Of a stretch of 5,872 nucleotides of DNA, positions 4,755-5,872 are shown piece after piece (positions within the stretch are counted from its first letter, which is position 1; every line of letters starts with the position of its first letter). This stretch comes from Candidatus Magasanikbacteria bacterium CG10_big_fil_rev_8_21_14_0_10_36_16 (GTDB lineage: Bacteria > Patescibacteriota > Patescibacteriia > Magasanikbacterales > UBA922). The stretch is from the NCBI GenBank assembly GCA_002773185.1, contig PFBU01000017.1, positions 1 to 5,872 on the forward strand. The letters run 5' to 3'. The position numbers and the translations under genes were made by a program. A model generated the notes under the pieces. It did no database searches, was not told where the DNA came from, and saw nothing but the letters and a program-made list of their open reading frames with translations.

Positions 4755-5489
4755 TTATTTTGAACCTTTCTTACTATCTTTCTTTTCATCTTTTCCACCA
4801 GAGGTAGATCCGCCTTGGGCGAACTTATCTTCTTTTTTACCATCAGCAACGACACCTTCTTCTTTCTTACCTTTTTCTTCTACTTCAATATCTTCAATAC
4901 TAGTAGCGTCCCCTGCTTCCATAGCCTTTTGTTCATCTTCAGAAAGTGGTGCAACTACTTTGGCCAAAAGTAAATCTAAACTTTCTGTAGAAACTACACC
5001 TTGTGGTAATTGCAAATCTTTGACATGTATAGCATCATCAAAACTATTCAAAACACTAATATCAACTTGAATAGAAGTAACCAGATTTTCTGGTAAACAT
5101 TTTACATCCAATTCATCTTTCATCACAGACAAGGTACCACCAAGTTCTTTCACAGCCGATGACATACCTACATACTCAAGCTCAACAGTAGCTTCCATTT
5201 CTACACCCATTTGAATTTGACGGAAATCTACATGAGTAATGTTTCCTTTGACAGGAGCATATTGCAAATCTTGGATAAGGACTTTTACCATTTTTTCACC
5301 TTCAAAAGTAAAATCAATAAGAGTAGATTCACCTGCTTCATTATAAATTTTTTGTAGTTCTAGTGCATTTACACTTACAGAAGCAGATTCACGATCTGGT
5401 CCATAAACTACACCAGGAACCAAACCTTTGGCGCGAACATCTTGGGCATCTTTACCACTTCTCTTTTGAGCTTGTAATGAATATGTCAT
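4755..5489 (-). CDS. rplY: Large ribosomal subunit protein bL25, long CTC/TL5 form
   Basis: Ribosomal protein bL25 of the general stress protein CTC type, which binds 5S rRNA in the 50S central protuberance. The L25 domain covers about residues 1-92, with GLVPGVVYG (22-30) and VLIQDLQYAPVKGNITHVDF (70-89). The C-terminal TL5 beta domain follows (about 95-182; EYVGMSSAVKELGG at 105-118). Beyond it is a low-complexity, highly charged tail (about 183-244), first acidic and then Lys/Gly/Ser-rich, likely disordered; such tails are frequent in this family. ATG 5489 is chosen because MTYSLQAQKR matches the start of the family. The zinc-ribbon gene ends five bases upstream, so the pair is almost certainly co-transcribed and possibly translationally coupled; there is no Shine-Dalgarno sequence. 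An intrinsic terminator follows directly. Confidence 0.94.
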   Translation of the reverse strand: MTYSLQAQKRSGKDAQDVRAKGLVPGVVYGPDRESASVSVNALELQKIYNEAGESTLIDFTFEGEKMVKVLIQDLQYAPVKGNITHVDFRQIQMGVEMEATVELEYVGMSSAVKELGGTLSVMKDELDVKCLPENLVTSIQVDISVLNSFDDAIHVKDLQLPQGVVSTESLDLLLAKVVAPLSEDEQKAMEAGDATSIEDIEVEEKGKKEEGVVADGKKEDKFAQGGSTSGGKDEKKDSKKGSK

Positions 5490-5494
5490 AACTG

Positions 5495-5851
5495 CTATTT
5501 TTTAGAAATTAAATATTTATTAAATGAAATGTTTTGAATAATTTGGTAAGCATCCAACAAGGAATCATCATCTATGGGTGACTGATTATACAGTCGCTTG
5601 GCATCATCATAAGTCAAGTCGCTTATCATACCTACCAGTCCTACCCCAATATTATTGATTGAGGCGAGCAATACCAAGGCATTGTCACAATGGCTACAAG
5701 ATAGATGTAGCATATAAGAATTATCTGCTTCACCAACTATTTTAATTTGTTTATCACCAATTTCACGTTTACAGACCAAACACTCCTTCATTATCATAAA
5801 TTGAGAACGAAGTGGGTCAATAATTTGTGAAAGTCTTGATTTTTCAAACAT
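5495..5851 (-). CDS. Uncharacterised small zinc-ribbon protein upstream of rplY
   Basis: A 118-residue protein that I cannot assign to a named family. It has two cysteine pairs, C24-x-x-C27 (ECLVCKREIG) and C52-x-x-C55 (SCSHCDNALV), which probably hold one zinc ion in a ribbon fold. A hydrophobic stretch (about 59-77, LVLLASINNIGVGLVGMIS) follows, but its continuation into SDLTYDDAKRLYNQ suggests a packed core or helix rather than a sure membrane span. An acidic patch PIDDDSLLDAYQ (92-103) may cap a C-terminal helix. The start at 5851 gives an 18-20 residue leader before the ribbon; Met19 or Met21 are possible alternatives. It precedes rplY by five bases in the same operon, hinting at a role tied to the ribosome or its regulation, which is inference. 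A TATATT at 5866-5871 could be a -10 box, but the window ends before any -35 could be checked. Confidence 0.75.
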   Translation of the reverse strand: MFEKSRLSQIIDPLRSQFMIMKECLVCKREIGDKQIKIVGEADNSYMLHLSCSHCDNALVLLASINNIGVGLVGMISDLTYDDAKRLYNQSPIDDDSLLDAYQIIQNISFNKYLISKK

Positions 5852-5872
5852 ATTAAAGCGAAAGAAATATAA

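Overview
This AT-rich window reads as chromosomal housekeeping DNA from a Candidate Phyla Radiation (Patescibacteria) bacterium. The grounds are the cluster bL31 - RF1 - PrmC, a DUF3048 exported protein, a bL25/CTC protein paired with a small zinc-ribbon protein, near-complete absence of Shine-Dalgarno sequences before the starts, and short iterated repeats between and inside genes. A class within the CPR cannot be fixed from this sequence; an ABY1-type lineage (Magasanik-, Falkow- or Uhrbacteria-like) is a guess. TAA, TAG and TGA all end genes here, so the standard bacterial code applies rather than the UGA-glycine code of Gracilibacteria and Absconditabacteria.

Layout. 1-58: a degenerate two-unit repeat running up to the rpmE start. 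59-423: rpmE (bL31) and its intrinsic terminator. 424-592: an A-rich spacer with an 8-bp tandem repeat, a good extended -10 promoter and a dispersed repeat (copy A) forming the prfA leader. 593-2601: prfA and prmC on the plus strand, ending in a perfect hairpin terminator that also serves the converging gene. 2605-3439 (minus): an aminoglycoside/choline-kinase-like phosphotransferase whose last ~32 codons appear to lie in another frame, consistent with a one-base insertion in a homopolymer. 3440-3545: dispersed repeat copy B and a small hairpin element. 3546-4649 (minus): a membrane-anchored DUF3048 protein with its own promoter. 4713-5851 (minus): a zinc-ribbon protein and bL25, five bases apart, followed by an intrinsic terminator.

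How the genes fit together. RF1 (prfA) releases finished proteins at UAA and UAG; PrmC methylates the GGQ glutamine of release factors and is probably made from the same mRNA. bL31 and bL25 are ribosomal proteins (large-subunit surface and 5S rRNA binding), so five of seven genes bear on translation or sit in an operon with one that does. The phosphotransferase and the DUF3048 protein are unrelated neighbours.

I see no defence system, mobile-element gene, CRISPR array or RNA gene. The points worth a second look are the repeat biology (a hairpin element in-frame inside prmC with a second intergenic copy, a 38-bp repeat shared by two gene leaders, micro-repeats in PrmC linkers), the phosphotransferase frameshift, and the uncharacterised zinc-ribbon partner of bL25.
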